Shown: positions 61,792-64,000 of the stretch, piece by piece
How the letters are laid out: each line of letters begins with the position of its first letter
Position numbering within the stretch: the first letter of the stretch is position 1
From: Paenibacillus graminis
Lineage (GTDB): Bacteria; Bacillota; Bacilli; Paenibacillales; Paenibacillaceae
DNA: 64,000 nt
Reading direction: 5' to 3'
Assembly: GCF_000758705.1 (NCBI RefSeq)
Contig: NZ_CP009287.1
Span: forward strand, 2,170,001-2,234,000
Program-made: the position numbers and the translations under genes
Notes under the pieces: generated by a model
What the model was told of the DNA's origin: nothing
The model's input: the letters and a program-made list of their open reading frames with translations, nothing else
The model's database searches: none

Positions 61792-63858
61792 TTGAGCAAA
61801 CAAGCAGCAGACAGCAAAGGTTTTTTTACTCGGCTGCGTCCCTCCAAGTCGCTGGGGGTGCGGCTCTTTCTCGTGTTTTTTATCGCGACTATGGGAATTG
61901 TATTATCCCTTGGGTATACCTCGTACTCCGTCGCCAGACAAACCATTGAGAGCAACGCTTTGTCATCCAATCAGCAGACTGTCGAACAAACGGCAGAGAA
62001 GCTTGACGTGATCCTGATGCGTTTTGAAGACAGTTTGGGGCAGCTTTTTTACAACAGGGATATTCAGGATGCAATTCGTCAAGGAGGTATCTCCGCTGCC
62101 AGCAGCGCTGAACGGAACAGTCAAACCGAACGGATTAATAGTGAATTGGACCGCTGGATCACTTCGGTAAAGGGAGTGCAGGCGGTATACCTGGTACCCT
62201 TGAATGAGGAGTTTTCTGTGTCTGCCACGGGAACAAAAGATAACGTTTTTATGAAAGGAATCAGGGAGGCTTCCTGGTTCAAGCAGCTGAAAGAGAAACC
62301 CCACAGCTTATGGATTACGCAAGGATTGAAGCAGGGGGATACATCGGGCGTATTTCATTTTGCCAAATCCATGGCGGATGAATCGGGCGGGACAGGCTAC
62401 ATTGCTGTCTGCGATATCAGTACCAAAGAATTGGACAGCCAGCTGAGCAAGGTCAATCTCGGCCTGGATTCCTACATCCAGCTTCTGACCAGCAAGGACG
62501 AGCTGATTGCCTCCTCCCAGCAGCAGACGGATTCCTATCTTCGCCTCGGCGGGACATTGTTTAAAGGTCTGACCGAAGCTTCGGGGTCTTTGCCGACCCA
62601 AGATGAAAAAGGCAAATCCATTCTCGCCGTGTATGGCACACTGCAGAGTTCGGGCTGGAGAGTGCTGGGTGTTGTGCCCTCGGAGAATCTGGTCAAAGAT
62701 GCAGGCCGTATTTTGGGGACGACCTACATTGCTGTTGCTGCCGCAGCCCTTATAGCGATTCTAATCGGCTTATGGATGGTCAGAATGGTATCGAGGCCGC
62801 TCTCACGGCTTAGGGATCTGATGTTCCAGGGGGCGGAAGGCGATCTGCGGGTGCGGACCAGGGTTGCTTCCCGTGATGAAATCGGCCAGCTGTCGTCTTC
62901 CTTCAATGTGATGATGGAGCGGATCACGGAACTGGTGGTTCATACCAACGAGACGGCACGCGAGGTCCTCGAAACAGCAGATGCGCTGGGCAATGCTTCG
63001 CGTAAGACGGCTGCGTCGGCCAGGGATATTGCCGCGGCGACCGAAGAGATTGCCGGAGGAGCCGGAAGCCTGGCGCTGGAAGCGGACCGCGGCCATGAGA
63101 TGACGGCGCAGATATCCGACCGGATGGATATGGTGATCTCTGCTGCCCATGAGATGGGCAGCATGGCACATCATGTGGGGCAATCCAGCCAGGAAGGTGT
63201 CGTGAAGCTGCAGGAGCTGCTGCGCCAGACGCATACAACAGGCGGTATGACCGATAAGCTCGTGCTGAAGGTCAATGAACTCAAGGATACCGCTTCATCC
63301 GTAATGAAAGTGCTGGAGGCTATGCAGAGCATTACGCAGCAGACGAATATTCTGTCGCTGAACGCTTCCATTGAAGCTGCACGTGCAGGGGAAGCGGGCA
63401 GAGGGTTTACAGTCGTAGCCGATGAAATCCGCCAGCTGTCCGAACAGTCCAAACGCTCGATTGCGATGGCGGCTGAAATAACGGATAAGATTATGACGGA
63501 TATGCATGAGACTGTTGCTGCGCTGTCGGAGGTATCGCCCCTGTTCGACGGGCAGATCGTTTCAGTCCAGAACACAAGCGAAATCTTTGTCTCAGTACAG
63601 GGACAAATGAATCATTTTATTTCCCGTTTGGATTCCGTAGGAGCTTCTATTGAGGGGCTGAATCAATCGCAGCATGTGCTGTCGGATGCGATCAGCAGCG
63701 TCAGCTCTTTTGCCGAGGAATCCTCGGCTGCTTCACAGGAAGTGGCCTCCCTCAGCGGGGAACAGCAGAATGTGAGCGATTATCTCGTGGACCTTTCTGC
63801 CCAATTGGAGAAGGCTTCCTCAATGCTGAAGGAAAGACTCTCAAAGTTTACGGTATAA
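61792..63858 (+). CDS. Methyl-accepting chemotaxis protein 2
   Basis: A 688-residue chemoreceptor. A short N-terminus precedes TM1 (about 23-46). The extracellular dCache-like sensor spans about 50-310 and TM2 about 315-337. HAMP and a signalling domain follow, with [31 protein letters not shown]. It is paralogous to receptor 1 over its whole length but lacks that protein's long Lys-rich N-terminal extension. TTG 61792 is the start, after GGCGGTGA. It is 44 bases after the esterase gene with no terminator between and no sigma-D promoter seen, so it is probably transcribed with the mannan genes. Sensing of mannan-derived sugars is likely but unproven. Confidence 0.92.
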   Translation: MSKQAADSKGFFTRLRPSKSLGVRLFLVFFIATMGIVLSLGYTSYSVARQTIESNALSSNQQTVEQTAEKLDVILMRFEDSLGQLFYNRDIQDAIRQGGISAASSAERNSQTERINSELDRWITSVKGVQAVYLVPLNEEFSVSATGTKDNVFMKGIREASWFKQLKEKPHSLWITQGLKQGDTSGVFHFAKSMADESGGTGYIAVCDISTKELDSQLSKVNLGLDSYIQLLTSKDELIASSQQQTDSYLRLGGTLFKGLTEASGSLPTQDEKGKSILAVYGTLQSSGWRVLGVVPSENLVKDAGRILGTTYIAVAAAALIAILIGLWMVRMVSRPLSRLRDLMFQGAEGDLRVRTRVASRDEIGQLSSSFNVMMERITELVVHTNETAREVLETADALGNASRKTAASARDIAAATEEIAGGAGSLALEADRGHEMTAQISDRMDMVISAAHEMGSMAHHVGQSSQEGVVKLQELLRQTHTTGGMTDKLVLKVNELKDTASSVMKVLEAMQSITQQTNILSLNASIEAARAGEAGRGFTVVADEIRQLSEQSKRSIAMAAEITDKIMTDMHETVAALSEVSPLFDGQIVSVQNTSEIFVSVQGQMNHFISRLDSVGASIEGLNQSQHVLSDAISSVSSFAEESSAASQEVASLSGEQQNVSDYLVDLSAQLEKASSMLKERLSKFTV

Positions 63859-63915
63859 TACAGGCTGCTGGAGGAAGTGCAGCTGCCGCCGTAGAGATGT
63901 TATAAGCAGGAACTC

Positions 63916-63947
63916 AAACCGTTTCTTCCTATGAAGAGGCGGTTTTT
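63916..63947 (+). terminator. Terminator after chemoreceptor 2 gene
   Basis: AAACCG with TCTTC pairs with GAAGA with CGGTTT, 4-base loop, then TT. It lies 57 bases after the stop. The remaining 53 bases to the window end show no gene. Confidence 0.8.
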
Positions 63948-64000
63948 GTTCATATATTGGGATTTCCTCTTGTGTTGGGATATATCGAGATGAACCTGTC

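Overview
The window looks like a chromosomal segment of a Paenibacillus-type Firmicute. Evidence for this: the alaS-ireB-ruvX-yrzB-mltG-yrrN-yrrO block preceded by an alanyl T-box, YesM/YesN-type two-component systems, strong GGAGG ribosome-binding sites, a sigma-D chemoreceptor promoter, cre-like sites, and many secreted or intracellular hemicellulases. No phage, plasmid, transposase or CRISPR genes were recognised.

Layout. (1) 1-17217, plus strand: the right end of a hybrid NRPS/PKS cluster. It holds a 5'-truncated NRPS (C-PCP-A-C-SDR), an MFS exporter, a 3072-residue PKS loaded by a fatty acyl-AMP ligase (FAAL-ACP-KS-AT-KR-ACP-KS-degenerate AT) and a membrane-anchored nitroreductase. The genes overlap or nearly abut, so they form one operon. 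(2) 17218-18344: a strong terminator, then nine tandem 51-bp units that each carry a GAAA-capped hairpin. (3) 18345-25211: a decaying sugar-response locus. It has a GH39 remnant, a kinase/regulator/binding-protein operon on the minus strand, the 3' half of a YjfF-type permease fused to a promoter region, and an intact YtfQ-type binding protein. (4) 25455-30896: a secreted arabinoxylanase operon (GH43-CBM6-CBM36, GH43 with an inserted CBM, GH10). (5) 30981-32337: an SDR gene and its divergent MerR regulator. (6) 32400-41187: a tRNA-Pro and the conserved alaS to yrrO housekeeping block. (7) 41392-63858: two chemoreceptors flanking a beta-mannan utilisation locus.

How the genes work together. 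In region 7 a binding protein and two permeases, with no ATPase in the window, should import manno-oligosaccharides. A CE7 esterase would remove acetyl groups and a cytoplasmic GH113 mannanase would shorten the chains. A cellobiose 2-epimerase with a GH130_1 phosphorylase, together with a GH130_2 phosphorylase, would convert the products to mannose 1-phosphate and glucose. A histidine kinase, its companion binding protein, a response regulator 6.5 kb away and two LacI-type regulators probably control the locus. A chemoreceptor lies immediately downstream of the esterase gene.

The least familiar features are a structured intergenic element present twice (39655-39789 and 48405-48543), whose central stem shows compensatory base changes between copies; the 51-bp hairpin array; the degenerate AT domain closing the PKS; and the unusual NRPS domain order. 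All functions are inferred from reading the sequence and no database search was run.
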